NCBI RefSeq assembly: GCF_002338065.1
Contig: NZ_DDHJ01000004.1
Coordinates: 124,001-188,000 of the forward strand
Direction: 5' to 3'
From: Pseudomonas sp. UBA1879
GTDB lineage: Bacteria; Pseudomonadota; Gammaproteobacteria; Pseudomonadales; Pseudomonadaceae
Length of the DNA: 64,000 bases
In this document: positions 8,312-18,340 of the stretch, piece after piece
Position numbering within the stretch: the first letter of the stretch is position 1
Layout of the letters: each line of letters begins with the position of its first letter
Notes under the pieces: model-generated
What the model was told of the DNA's origin: nothing
Databases searched by the model: none
The model's input: the letters and a program-made list of their open reading frames with translations, nothing else
Made by a program: the position numbers and the translations under genes

Positions 8312-9430
8312 TTGATTGTCTTCCGTTACCTGTCCCGAGAAGTGCTGGTTACCTTGAGCGCTGTGAGCGCCGTGTTGTTGGTAATCATCATGAGTGGCCG
8401 TTTCATCAAGTACCTGGCCCAGGCCGCCTCTGGTGCGCTTGATCCGGGCGTGCTGTTTTTGATCATGGGTTTCCGCCTGCCCGGGTTCATGCAGTTGATT
8501 TTGCCGTTGGGCCTGTTTCTCGGCATTCTCCTGGCCTACGGCCGCCTGTATCTGGAAAGCGAAATGACCGTGCTGGCCGCCACCGGCATGAGCCAGCAGC
8601 GCCTGCTGTGGATGACCCTCGCGCCAGCCGCGCTGGTTTCGTTGCTGGTGGCGTGGCTGAGTTTCAGCCTGGCGCCTCAGGGTGCGACCCAGTTCCAGTT
8701 GCTGATCAACAAACAGGACGCGATGACCGAGTTCGACACGCTAGTGCCGGGCCGTTTCCAGTTGCTGCGTGACGGCAGTCGCGTGACCTACACCGAGACC
8801 ATGACCGACGACCGCATCAACCTCGGCGGCGTGTTCATCTCCGAAAAGAAGCTGGAAGAGAAGAAAGACCACGGCATCACCGTGCTGGTAGCAGAGAAGG
8901 GCAAGCAGGAAATCAAGCCTGACGGCAGCCGTTACCTGATCCTCACCAACGGCTACCGCTACGACGGCAATCCGGGGCAAGCCGATTATCGCGCGATCAA
9001 GTACGACACTTACGGTGCCCTGTTGCCGAAGCCTGATATCAGCGACGAAATCACCGACCGCGACGCGATTCCGACCACCGAGTTGCTCACGGGCGAGAGC
9101 AGTCTGCGAAACAAAGCCGAGCTGCAATGGCGCATGTCGCTGCCCATTCTGGTTTTCATCGTCACGCTGATGGCCGTGCCGCTGTCGCGCGTCAATCCGC
9201 GTCAGGGCCGCTTCCTCAAACTGTTGCCAGCGATTCTGCTGTACATGGCCTACCTGACCATCCTGATCGCCGCTCGCGGCGCGTTGGAAAAGGGCAAGAT
9301 TCCCGGACCTCTGGGCCTTTGGTGGGTGCATGCGATCTTCCTCTTCATCGGACTGGGATTGCTGTACTGGGAGCCGTTGCGCTTGAAAATGAAGAGCCAC
9401 CGCGACGCGTCGGAGGTGGCCCATGTCTAA
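8312..9430 (+). CDS. lptF: LPS export ABC transporter permease LptF
   Basis: LptF is one of the two inner-membrane permeases of the LptB2FG complex that extracts lipopolysaccharide from the inner membrane and feeds it to LptC/LptA. The sequence shows the YjgP/YjgQ architecture: transmembrane helices near residues 10-35 and 50-85, a large periplasmic beta-jellyroll region (about 125-260), and three C-terminal helices. I place the start at the TTG codon at 8312 (product MIVFRYLSREVLVTL, 372 residues) because GGAG lies just upstream and relatives begin there; an in-frame ATG at 8258 would add 18 atypical residues. It overlaps lptG by 8 bp. Confidence 0.93.
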   Translation: MIVFRYLSREVLVTLSAVSAVLLVIIMSGRFIKYLAQAASGALDPGVLFLIMGFRLPGFMQLILPLGLFLGILLAYGRLYLESEMTVLAATGMSQQRLLWMTLAPAALVSLLVAWLSFSLAPQGATQFQLLINKQDAMTEFDTLVPGRFQLLRDGSRVTYTETMTDDRINLGGVFISEKKLEEKKDHGITVLVAEKGKQEIKPDGSRYLILTNGYRYDGNPGQADYRAIKYDTYGALLPKPDISDEITDRDAIPTTELLTGESSLRNKAELQWRMSLPILVFIVTLMAVPLSRVNPRQGRFLKLLPAILLYMAYLTILIAARGALEKGKIPGPLGLWWVHAIFLFIGLGLLYWEPLRLKMKSHRDASEVAHV

Positions 9431-10484
9431 GCTCGACGGGTACATCGGCAAGAGCGTATTCATGGCTATTCTGGCCGTGCTGGGCATCATTCTCGGTCTG
9501 GCCTCGCTGTTCGCGTTCATCGATGAAATGGCCGACATCAGCGACACCTACAGCTTCTGGGACGCGGGCAGCTTCGTGGTCATGACTGCGCCGCGTCGTC
9601 TCTACGACATGCTGCCGATGGCGGCGCTGATCGGCTGTCTGATCGGCCTGGGTGCGCTGGCCAGCAGCAGTGAGCTGACCATCATGCGGGCAGCGGGCGT
9701 GTCCATCGGCCGCATCGTCTGGGCGGTCATGAAGCCGATGTTGGTGCTGATGGTCGCGGGCTTGTTGATCGGTGAGTACGTTGCGCCGGTCACCGAAGCG
9801 TCTGCCCAGGCCGCTCGCTCGTTGGCTCAGGGCACGGGCGATGCGCAGAGCGCGCGTCATGGCCTGTGGCACCGTCAAGGCGACGAGTTCATCCACATCA
9901 ACACCGTGCAACCCAACGGTTTGCTGTACGGCGTGACCCGCTACCGTTTCGACGATCAGCGTCACATGTTGAGCGCCAGTTTCGCCAAGCAGGCGAACTA
10001 CAAGAAAGAGTATTGGCAACTCAAGGACGTCTCGACGACGGTATTCCACGAGGGGCGTACCGAGGTCGTGAACACACCGGAAGAGCGCTGGGACATCGCC
10101 CTCAGCCCGCAGCTCTTGAGCACGGTGGTGCTGCCGCCTGAATCGCTGTCAATGACCGGACTGTATGGCTATGCACGTTATCTGGCCGATCAGGGCCTGG
10201 CGAACGGGCGTTACTGGCTGGCGTTCTACACCAAGATATTCCAGCCGCTGGTGACCGTGGCGCTGGTGTTGATGGCAATTTCCTTCATTTTCGGTCCGCT
10301 GCGTTCGGTGACCCTCGGTCAACGGGTGTTCACCGGCGTGCTGGTGGGTTTCACCTTCCGCATCGCACAAGACCTTCTGGGGCCGTCAAGTCTGGTGTTC
10401 GGCTTCTCGCCGCTGTTCGCGGTGCTGGTGCCGGCTGGCGTGTGTGCGTTGGCAGGGGTGTGGTTGCTGCGCAGAGCCGGTTGA
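9423..10484 (+). CDS. lptG: LPS export ABC transporter permease LptG
   Basis: LptG pairs with LptF in the lipopolysaccharide export complex. The 353-residue protein starts MSKLDGYIGKSVFMAIL, as in relatives, and has the same fold as LptF: two N-terminal helical hairpins including LYDMLPMAALIGCLIGLGAL, a periplasmic jellyroll domain (about residues 130-260, with LWHRQGDEFIHINTV), and three C-terminal helices ending at VCALAGVWLLRRAG. The coding region overlaps the end of lptF by 8 bp, so translation is probably coupled. A rho-independent terminator follows directly. Confidence 0.95.
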   Translation: MSKLDGYIGKSVFMAILAVLGIILGLASLFAFIDEMADISDTYSFWDAGSFVVMTAPRRLYDMLPMAALIGCLIGLGALASSSELTIMRAAGVSIGRIVWAVMKPMLVLMVAGLLIGEYVAPVTEASAQAARSLAQGTGDAQSARHGLWHRQGDEFIHINTVQPNGLLYGVTRYRFDDQRHMLSASFAKQANYKKEYWQLKDVSTTVFHEGRTEVVNTPEERWDIALSPQLLSTVVLPPESLSMTGLYGYARYLADQGLANGRYWLAFYTKIFQPLVTVALVLMAISFIFGPLRSVTLGQRVFTGVLVGFTFRIAQDLLGPSSLVFGFSPLFAVLVPAGVCALAGVWLLRRAG

Positions 10485-10502
10485 TTGCAGCCTTGCTACT
10501 AA

Positions 10503-10530
10503 CAAAGCCGGCCCGAGGGTCGGCTTTTTT
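10503..10530 (+). terminator. Rho-independent terminator after lptG
   Basis: AAAGCCGGCCCGAGGGTCGGCTTTTTT forms a GC-rich hairpin followed by a T-run, starting about 20 nt after the lptG stop. Confidence 0.85.
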
Positions 10531-10592
10531 GTGGGCAGCACTTCTGACTCGCAACAGGAGCGACCTTGTATTTGATGATGCGCGATCTACCG

Positions 10593-10680
10593 TTGGAGCC
10601 AGCTTGCCGGCGAAAGCGGCGTGTCAGTCGCTTGATATTTAGCTGATTCACCGCATTCGCCAGCAAGCCCGCTCCCACAC
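10593..10680. repeat. REP doublet (GGAGCCGGCTTGCTGGCGAA family)
   Basis: GGAGCCAGCTTGCCGGCGAA and the inverse TTCGCCAGCAAGCCCGCTCC bracket a variable loop between lptG and the convergent RDD gene. Family members recur at 14507, 18216 and 21381 and form the arm of the 100-bp tandem array. Confidence 0.75.
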
Positions 10681-10699
10681 ACGTGAATCATGGTGATGC

Positions 10700-11191
10700 T
10701 CAGGTCTTCTTCTGCTTCGGGATCCGCACCAGTTGCGTTTCGGAATACAGGTCGTGCCAGCTGCGGTTTCGCTTGTCGATCAGGCTCCAGAAGAAGCCCA
10801 ACCCCAGGCACAGCCATGATGCGATGGCGACCACGAAACGCAGTAGCGCCTGCCACAGACTGATGGCCGTACCGTCGGCGTTCTGCACGCGAATGCCCCA
10901 CACCTGCATGCCCAGGGTTTGCCCGGCATGGGTCCAGAACGTGGCGAAGAATGTGAAGAGGGTGAACAGCAGCAGGGTCGAGAGCAGCGGGTCGCCGTCC
11001 AGTGCACCTGATTCAGACAGTTGACGCAATTTCTCCTCGCCGACAATCCCCATCCAGATCAGCTTATAGATGAAGGTCGTGACCATCAGGAGCGCGACGC
11101 ACAGCAGCCCGTCATAGCAAATCGCGGCGAAGCGACGGCCCAGACCGGCAGGGGGAAAATCGCCTTGAGGATGCAGCTGAGGTCTGGGCAC
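10700..11191 (-). CDS. RDD family integral membrane protein
   Basis: The 163-residue protein belongs to the RDD family, named for conserved Arg and two Asp residues. The N-terminal segment GLGRRFAAICYDGLLCVALL carries the Arg and Asp signature and opens the first membrane helix. Two further helices are visible (LLSTLLLFTLFTFFATFW and the region ending LCLGLGFFWSLI), and the family's GQTLGMQVWGIRVQNADG loop connects them. Family function is not settled; some members are proposed ion/proton antiporters. The start is a GTG at 11191. It faces lptG and is separated from the cold-shock gene by a terminator. Confidence 0.85.
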   Translation of the reverse strand: MPRPQLHPQGDFPPAGLGRRFAAICYDGLLCVALLMVTTFIYKLIWMGIVGEEKLRQLSESGALDGDPLLSTLLLFTLFTFFATFWTHAGQTLGMQVWGIRVQNADGTAISLWQALLRFVVAIASWLCLGLGFFWSLIDKRNRSWHDLYSETQLVRIPKQKKT

Positions 11192-11241
11192 AAGCAGCGC
11201 TCATTCGCCGGGATGTGGCCAGTTTAATGAAACCCAGGCAT

Positions 11242-11278
11242 AAAAAAGCCCCTGATGGTGACATCAGGGGCTTTTTGC
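11242..11278 (-). terminator. Terminator of the cold-shock gene
   Basis: AAAAAGCCCCTGATG-GTGA-CATCAGGGGCTTTTT is a near-perfect stem with T-runs on both strands. It lies 10 bp after the csp stop codon and would separate csp from the RDD gene on the minus strand. Confidence 0.88.
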
Positions 11279-11287
11279 TTCGGCGAT

Positions 11288-11500
11288 TCAGGCTTCCGCT
11301 TGAACTTCGTCAGCCTGCATGCCTTTCTGGCCTTGCACAGCAACGAAAGTCACTTTCTGGCCTTCTTTCAGGCTTTTGAAACCGTTGCCTTGGATAGCGC
11401 GGAAGTGGACGAACAGATCCGGACCGCTCTCTGGAGTGATAAAACCAAAACCCTTCTCGTCGTTAAACCACTTAACGGTACCGCTCTGACGTTGAGACAT
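11288..11500 (-). CDS. Cold-shock domain protein (CspA family)
   Basis: A 70-residue single OB-fold cold-shock protein that binds single-stranded RNA/DNA and acts as an RNA chaperone. Both nucleic-acid-binding motifs are intact: RNP1 as KGFGFI (about residues 16-21) and RNP2 as LFVHF (about 29-33). The opening SGTVKWFNDEKGFGFI is diagnostic. The 392-bp region upstream has no gene, consistent with a long 5' leader as is common for csp genes. It lies downstream of the gcv cluster on the same strand. The Pseudomonas paralogue (CapA, CapB, CspD) cannot be named from sequence alone. Confidence 0.93.
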   Translation of the reverse strand: MSQRQSGTVKWFNDEKGFGFITPESGPDLFVHFRAIQGNGFKSLKEGQKVTFVAVQGQKGMQADEVQAEA

Positions 11501-11892
11501 TTTCTTATTCCTTGGAGCATAAATTAATGACAGTCACTTTCACTTGAAAGAGTACTGGGCTGGTTGCAGGAAGAAGAAACGTAGAGCGGGTGTAGCATTG
11601 CTTTTGGCGCTACTGCCCAGGTCACGATCCCAGCGACCTATGCAAACACAGTCGGGAAACTCTACGCTAACTTCCGTAACAAAAACAAGCCCCGGATAAG
11701 CCCGGTTTTAGGGGGGGTTCGGCCGTTTTTTAAAAACTTTTACCAAGGGCGGGGGATCGATAGTTTTTACTGTTCGCAGCATTCCATATGTGCGTTTTTT
11801 GACAGTTTGGTTGCTGTTTGAAACGCCTCAGACTGCGGCAGCCGAGCAGTGTTTTGCACTGTTGCGGTGCCACAGTTTTTTTGACGAGAGCG
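11501..11892 (-). other. Gene-free region between csp and gcvT
   Basis: No convincing ORF is present in these 392 bp. The stretch probably holds the gcvT 3' end plus the promoter and untranslated leader of csp. T-rich runs (TTTTTTAAAAACTTTTACC) near 11730 are AT-rich relative to flanks. I could not identify a clear promoter or cold-shock leader structure by eye. Confidence 0.4.
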
Positions 11893-13017
11893 TCAGCCTC
11901 GGAAGTAACGCGGCGCAACGAAAGGCATTTTGCTGACCAGCAACGGCACTTTCTTTCCGCGAACGATGGCCCAGACCGGCGTCTCAAGGGCGCTGAATGC
12001 TGCATCCACATAGCCCATGGCCAGTGGTGCGCCCAGAGTCGGACCAAAACCACCGCTGCACACGCTGCCGATGACCTTATCGTCGGCGTCGACGATTTCA
12101 GCGCCTTCGCGAACCGGGGTGCGTTCCTGAGGCAGCAACCCGACCCGCTTGCGAGCTGCACCGCTTTGGTGCTGGGCGAAGATGTGCTCGGCGCCAGGGA
12201 AGCCGCCCGCGCGGGCGCCATCGGCACGACGCACTTTGGAAATGGCCCACAGCAGGCTGGCCTGGATCGGTGTGGTGTCGGGGTTCATATCGTGACCGTA
12301 CAGGCACAGACCCGCTTCAAGGCGCAGCGAATCGCGGGCGCCCAGGCCAATCGGCGCGACTTCGGGTTCGGCCAGCAGGCGACGCGTCAGCGACTCGGCC
12401 TGATCGGCAGGGACGGAAATTTCGTAGCCATCCTCGCCGGTGTAGCCCGAGCGGCTGACGTAGCAATCAATGCCGTCGATCTGGACAGTGGTGTACTGCA
12501 TGAACGTCATCTTCGCCACTTCAGGGGCCAGGCGTGCCAGTGCGGTCACGGCCTGAGGGCCTTGCAGGGCGAGGAGGGCGCGTTCTTCGAACAGCGGCGT
12601 GATCGTGCACTGATTACCGATGTGCGTGCGCAAATGCGCCAGGTCTTCGTTCTTGCAGGCCGCATTCACCACCAGCATCAATCGGTCATTGCCCAGATTG
12701 GCGACCATCAGGTCGTCGAGGATGCCGCCCGTTTCGTTGGTGAACAGCGCGTAACGCTGCATGCCGACAGGAAGGTCGATGATGTCCACCGGCACCAGCG
12801 TTTCGAGTGCCTTGGCGGCATTGGGCCCTTCCAGCAGAATCTGCCCCATGTGCGACACGTCGAACAGCCCGGCCTGGTCGCGGGTGTGCAGGTGTTCTTT
12901 CATTACGCCCGCCGGGTACTGCACGGGCATGTCGTAGCCTGCGAATTCGACCATCTTGGCGCCCAGTTCCCGATGCAGGGCGTTGAGCGGCGTTTTCAAC
13001 AGTTCTGTGGTGGACAT
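11893..13017 (-). CDS. gcvT: Aminomethyltransferase GcvT (glycine cleavage T protein)
   Basis: T protein of the glycine cleavage system: it transfers the methylene unit from aminomethyl-lipoyl-H protein to tetrahydrofolate, releasing ammonia. The 374-residue sequence has the T-protein opening TPLNALHRELGAKMVEFAGYDMPVQY split across residues 8-33, the folate-binding SRSGYTGEDGYEI near residue 195, and GLGARDSLRLEAGLCLYGHD. It lies downstream of sdaA with a 70-bp gap and is the fourth gene from the gcvH promoter. The presence of sdaA and gcvT in one run indicates use of glycine and serine as carbon or C1 sources. Confidence 0.95.
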   Translation of the reverse strand: MSTTELLKTPLNALHRELGAKMVEFAGYDMPVQYPAGVMKEHLHTRDQAGLFDVSHMGQILLEGPNAAKALETLVPVDIIDLPVGMQRYALFTNETGGILDDLMVANLGNDRLMLVVNAACKNEDLAHLRTHIGNQCTITPLFEERALLALQGPQAVTALARLAPEVAKMTFMQYTTVQIDGIDCYVSRSGYTGEDGYEISVPADQAESLTRRLLAEPEVAPIGLGARDSLRLEAGLCLYGHDMNPDTTPIQASLLWAISKVRRADGARAGGFPGAEHIFAQHQSGAARKRVGLLPQERTPVREGAEIVDADDKVIGSVCSGGFGPTLGAPLAMGYVDAAFSALETPVWAIVRGKKVPLLVSKMPFVAPRYFRG

Positions 13018-13087
13018 CGTTGACTCCTTGAATGCGTTGCCGGGCTCGTGACGCTAACTGCAGTGAGCCCGATGAGTGAGGCTGATA

Positions 13088-14464
<1,377 letters not shown>

Positions 14465-14506
14465 GGTCAGGCTCCGGGAGGATTCTTATTAGAGTGGGGC
14501 GCGTTT

Positions 14507-14595
14507 TGTAGGAGCCGGGTTGCTGGCGTAAGCAGTGTGCCCGACGCATCGGCGGCAGTGACCCACCGCTTTCGCCAGCAAGCCGGCTCCTACAG
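14507..14595. repeat. REP doublet (GGAGCCGGCTTGCTGGCGAA family) inside the gcv cluster
   Basis: TGTAGGAGCCGGGTTGCTGGCG and CGCCAGCAAGCCGGCTCCTACA form the two arms. It sits in the gap between gcvP and sdaA, where P. aeruginosa carries glyA2. Confidence 0.78.
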
Positions 14596-14640
14596 GTTTG
14601 GCGCTCCTATGCAATTGCATCGGAGCGCCTCAGACGCACG

Positions 14641-17499
14641 TTACGCGTAGTCTTCAATTGATGGGCATGCGCAGACCAGATTGCGGTCGCCGAACACGTT
14701 GTCGACGCGACCGACCGGAGGCCAGTACTTGCCTTCGATCAGCGAGGCAACCGGGTATACGGCCTGTTCGCGGCTGTACGGGTGAGTCCACTCGCCCACC
14801 AGCTCGGCGGCAGTGTGCGGAGCGTTCTTCAGCGGGTTGTCGTCTTTGTCCAGCGCGCCGCTTTCCACCGCGCGAATTTCTTCGCGGATCTTGATCATGG
14901 CGTCGCAGAAGCGATCGAGCTCTTCTTTCGACTCACTTTCAGTCGGCTCGATCATCAGCGTACCCGCGACCGGGAACGACATGGTCGGTGCGTGGAAACC
15001 GAAGTCGATCAGGCGCTTGGCAACGTCGTCGACGCTGATGCCGCTGCTGTCTTTCAGCGGACGCAAGTCGAGGATGCATTCGTGCGCCACCAGGCCGCTG
15101 GTGCCGGTGTACAGCACAGGGTAGTGCTCTTCCAGGCGGCGCGAGATGTAGTTGGCATTGAGGATCGCCAATTGCGACGCGCGTTTCAGGCCTTCGCCGC
15201 CCATCATTCGGATGTACATCCAGGTGATCGGCAAAATGCTCGCGCTGCCGAACGGTGCCGCACAGACTGCGCCTTCCTTGCGCGCCATCTGGCCGTGACC
15301 CGGCAGGAACGGCGCCAGGTGCGACTTCACACCGATCGGGCCAACGCCCGGGCCGCCACCACCGTGAGGAATGCAGAACGTCTTGTGCAGGTTCAGGTGG
15401 GACACGTCGCCGCCGAACTTGCCCGGCGCGCAGAGGCCGACCATGGCGTTCATGTTGGCGCCGTCGATGTACACCTGACCGCCGTTGTCGTGGACGATGC
15501 CGCAGATTTCGCGGATGCCTTCCTCGAACACACCGTGGGTCGATGGGTAGGTGACCATCAGCGCCGCGAGGTTTTCGCGGTGCTCGATGGCCTTGGCGCG
15601 CAAGTCTTCGATGTCGACGTTGCCACGGGAATCGCACGCCGTGACGATCACGCGCATGCCGACCATATTGGCGGTGGCCGGGTTGGTGCCGTGGGCCGAC
15701 GATGGAATCAGGCAGATGTCGCGATGCCCTTCGCCACGGCTGGCGTGGTAGGCGCGGATAGCCAGCAGACCGGCGTATTCACCTTGCGAACCGGCGTTCG
15801 GTTGCAGGGAAATCTTGTCGTAACCGGTGGCGGCGCAGAGCATCGCTTCCAGCTCGTCCGTCAGTTGCTGGTAACCGGCGCTCTGTTCGGCCGGGGCGAA
15901 CGGGTGCAGGTTGCCGAACTCGGCCCAGGTCACCGGGATCATTTCGCTGGCGGCGTTGAGCTTCATGGTGCACGAGCCCAGCGGGATCATGGTGCGGTCC
16001 AGCGCCAAGTCCTTGTCGGCCAGGCGACGCAGGTAACGCATCAGCTCGGTTTCGGAGTGATAACGGTTGAACACCGGGTGGCTGAGGATCGGCGACTGAC
16101 GCTTCAGTTCAGCGGGCAGACGCGCTTCGACGCTGTTGGCCAGCGCGGCGAAATCAGGCAGGGCCTGGCCGTCGGTGGCAAAGAGGGTCCACAGCAGCTC
16201 GACGTCGGCTTGCTGGGTGGTTTCGTCCAGCGAAACGCCCAGACGCTCGGCGTCCACTTCGCGCAGGTTCACCTGCTGAGCACGGGCTTTGGCGTGCAGC
16301 TTGGCGGTTTTCGCGCCGGTCTTCACTGTCAGGCTGTCGAAAAAGAAAGCTTGCTCGACGTTCAAACCCAGTTCGCTCAAGCCCTTGGCGAAAATCGCGG
16401 TCAGGTGATGCACACGGTTGGCGATGCGGGTCAGGCCAACAGGACCGTGGTAGACGGCGTACATGCTGGCGATGTTGGCCAGCAGCACTTGCGCGGTGCA
16501 GATGTTGCTCGTGGCCTTTTCGCGACGGATGTGCTGCTCGCGGGTTTGCATCGCCAGACGCAGGGCTGTCTTGCCGAAACGGTCGATGGACACGCCCACC
16601 AAACGGCCCGGCATGTCGCGCTTGTAGGCGTCTTTGGTGGAGAAGTAGGCGGCATGCGGACCGCCGAAGCCCAGCGGCACGCCGAAGCGTTGGGCACTGC
16701 CGATAGCCACGTCGGCGCCAAATTCGCCCGGTGGGGTCAGCAAGGTCAGGGCCAGCAGGTCGGCGGCGACCGCAACCAAGGCGTTGACCGCATGGAAGCG
16801 CTCGACCAATTCGCGGTAGTCGATCACATCGCCATTGCTCGCCGGGTACTGCAGCAGAGCGCCGAAGAACTCGCTGACGTCGCCCAGGTCGCTTTCATCG
16901 GCCACGACGACTTCGATCCCCAGTGGCTCGGCGCGGGTCCGCAGCACGTCCAGGGTTTGCGGGTGGCAGTGGGAGGAGGCGAAGAATTTCTGGCGGCCTT
17001 TGTTCTTGCTCAGGCGTTTGCAGAACGTCATGGCTTCGGCAGCGGCGGTGGCCTCGTCCAGCATCGAGGCGTTGGCGATTTGCATGCCGGTCAGGTCGCT
17101 GATCAGGGTCTGGAAGTTCAGCAGCGCTTCCAGGCGGCCTTGGGAGATTTCAGGCTGATAAGGGGTGTACGCGGTGTACCAAGCCGGGTTTTCCAGCAGG
17201 TTGCGCAGGATCGGCGCTGGCGTGTGAGTGTTGTAGTAGCCCTGGCCAATGAACGTTTTGAACAGCTGGTTCTTCTGGGCAATGGCTTTGATGTCAGCCA
17301 ATGCGTCGGCTTCGCTTTGTCCTGCAGTGGCGCCCAGCACGCTGGTGCCCTTGATCGTCTCTGGAATCACGCTGGCAGTGAGGGCTTCCAGCGAGTCGAA
17401 ACCCAAGGTCGCGAGCATGGCGTGTTCGTCATCGGCACGTGGGCCGATATGACGGGCGATGAATTCGTTAGCGGTGCTCAATTCGATGCGATCAGTCAT
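14641..17499 (-). CDS. gcvP: Glycine dehydrogenase (decarboxylating) GcvP
   Basis: P protein of the glycine cleavage system: a PLP enzyme that decarboxylates glycine and loads the aminomethyl group onto the lipoyl arm of GcvH. The 952 residues match the single-chain (alpha2) form. The PLP lysine lies in NLHKTFCIPHGGGGPG near residue 705, and the family N-terminus with FIARHIGPRADDE is present. The segment YYNTHTPAPILRNLLENPAWYTAYTPYQ (split positions around 88-115) is also characteristic. It begins 10 bp after the gcvH stop, so the two are certainly co-transcribed. Confidence 0.97.
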   Translation of the reverse strand: MTDRIELSTANEFIARHIGPRADDEHAMLATLGFDSLEALTASVIPETIKGTSVLGATAGQSEADALADIKAIAQKNQLFKTFIGQGYYNTHTPAPILRNLLENPAWYTAYTPYQPEISQGRLEALLNFQTLISDLTGMQIANASMLDEATAAAEAMTFCKRLSKNKGRQKFFASSHCHPQTLDVLRTRAEPLGIEVVVADESDLGDVSEFFGALLQYPASNGDVIDYRELVERFHAVNALVAVAADLLALTLLTPPGEFGADVAIGSAQRFGVPLGFGGPHAAYFSTKDAYKRDMPGRLVGVSIDRFGKTALRLAMQTREQHIRREKATSNICTAQVLLANIASMYAVYHGPVGLTRIANRVHHLTAIFAKGLSELGLNVEQAFFFDSLTVKTGAKTAKLHAKARAQQVNLREVDAERLGVSLDETTQQADVELLWTLFATDGQALPDFAALANSVEARLPAELKRQSPILSHPVFNRYHSETELMRYLRRLADKDLALDRTMIPLGSCTMKLNAASEMIPVTWAEFGNLHPFAPAEQSAGYQQLTDELEAMLCAATGYDKISLQPNAGSQGEYAGLLAIRAYHASRGEGHRDICLIPSSAHGTNPATANMVGMRVIVTACDSRGNVDIEDLRAKAIEHRENLAALMVTYPSTHGVFEEGIREICGIVHDNGGQVYIDGANMNAMVGLCAPGKFGGDVSHLNLHKTFCIPHGGGGPGVGPIGVKSHLAPFLPGHGQMARKEGAVCAAPFGSASILPITWMYIRMMGGEGLKRASQLAILNANYISRRLEEHYPVLYTGTSGLVAHECILDLRPLKDSSGISVDDVAKRLIDFGFHAPTMSFPVAGTLMIEPTESESKEELDRFCDAMIKIREEIRAVESGALDKDDNPLKNAPHTAAELVGEWTHPYSREQAVYPVASLIEGKYWPPVGRVDNVFGDRNLVCACPSIEDYA

Positions 17500-17509
17500 T
17501 ACGCGTTCC

Positions 17510-17893
17510 TCAGGCTTCGGCGTTGGCTTTGATCAGACGGTCGTAGGCGTCCTGATCCAGCAATTGGCCGACGGCAGCGGCGTCGGAAGGGATAAAGCGG
17601 AAGAACCAGCCTTGGCCCAATGGGTCTTCGTTGACCAATTCGGGGTTGGCGTCCAGCGCGGGGTTGGTTTCGACGATTTCGCCGGTCAGTGGCATGTACA
17701 CGCCGCTGGCGGCTTTGACGGACTCAACGGTCGCGGCTTCTGCGCCACGGTCGTAAGACTGTAGCTCAGGCAGTTGAACGAAGACCACGTCACCCAGCGC
17801 GTCCTGTGCGAATGCGGTGATGCCGACTGTGACGCTGCCGTCTGCCTCGGCGCGCAGCCACTCGTGATCTTCAGTGAAACGCAACTCGCTCAT
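17510..17893 (-). CDS. gcvH: Glycine cleavage system H protein GcvH
   Basis: A 127-residue lipoyl carrier protein that shuttles the aminomethyl group between GcvP, GcvT and the L protein. The lipoyl attachment lysine lies in VESVKAASGVYMPLTGEIV near residue 63. The start MSELRFTEDHEWLR at 17893 is the normal H-protein N-terminus; the frame stays open upstream but includes the promoter. It is the first gene of the operon and lies about 50 nt downstream of the predicted sigma-54 transcription start. Confidence 0.96.
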   Translation of the reverse strand: MSELRFTEDHEWLRAEADGSVTVGITAFAQDALGDVVFVQLPELQSYDRGAEAATVESVKAASGVYMPLTGEIVETNPALDANPELVNEDPLGQGWFFRFIPSDAAAVGQLLDQDAYDRLIKANAEA

Positions 17894-17951
17894 GGAAACT
17901 CCCCTGAATGAAAACTGCCCGTCGTTGGCGCGGGCATGATAGGAGGCCTGT

Positions 17952-17967
17952 AGCAAGATCGCGGCCA
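17952..17967 (-). promoter_or_regulatory. Candidate sigma-54 promoter of the gcvH operon
   Basis: On the minus strand TGGCCG-CGATC-TTGCT matches the -24/-12 consensus (TGGCAC-N5-TTGCW), with the GG and GC dinucleotides exactly 10 bp apart. The expected start near 17941 gives a 5' leader of about 48 nt. A sigma-54 activator gene (gcsR) lies immediately upstream. Confidence 0.75.
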
Positions 17968-18112
17968 ACCTAGCGCCAGGCCTGTAAATCAAGGGTTTCA
18001 ACGGTGTTTAAAGATTTTCAGGAGCAGCAGGTGTAGCGAATTCGCTACAAATATGTGGCATTTGAAAACCGTTGCTGGATCAAGGCCTTGCAGAACGCGT
18101 TGATGGGCATTA

Positions 18113-18149
18113 TGGAACGAAATCATTCCACCGTTACGAAATCGTTCCG
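18113..18149. promoter_or_regulatory. Two tandem GcsR-type enhancer palindromes
   Basis: Two 18-bp palindromes are seen: TGGAACGAAATCATTCCA (18113-18130) and CGTTACGAAATCGTTCCG (18132-18149), 19 bp centre to centre. They are about 150-185 bp upstream of the sigma-54 promoter, a normal enhancer distance. They resemble the reported GcsR consensus TGTAACG-N4-CGTTCCG. A weaker third half-site (GAACG) is at 18093-18097. Confidence 0.7.
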
Positions 18150-18215
18150 CGGCTTGGGCTACGCTGGCTCCCGCAAGATCGTGCATGGTCATAAAGTCTG
18201 TGGCCGAAGCCGTGG

Positions 18216-18319
18216 TGTGGGAGCCGGCTTGGGGCGGGCCGCGATCGCACGAAAGCGGCATGTAGCCAATAGAGAGGTGAATGACACCACGCCTTCGCCA
18301 GCAAGCCGGCTCCCACAGG
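18216..18319. repeat. REP-like doublet (partly degenerate)
   Basis: TGTGGGAGCCGGCTTGGGGCG at the left and TTCGCCAGCAAGCCGGCTCCCACA at the right. The left arm has diverged after GGCTTG. It lies just after the gcsR stop and, with the two regulatory sites above, fills the 447-bp gap between gcvH and gcsR. Confidence 0.65.
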
Positions 18320-18340
18320 ATTCACGGCCTGCCAGGTGAT

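Noticed and set aside
14782..17532. Long ORF (916 codons) antisense to gcvP
   Set aside because: Shadow of gcvP; no family features, repetitive Arg/Gln/Val composition.
17894..18112. Glycine riboswitch upstream of gcvH
   Set aside because: No tandem aptamer-like core or expression platform was seen; the sigma-54 promoter near 17953 leaves only about 48 nt of leader.
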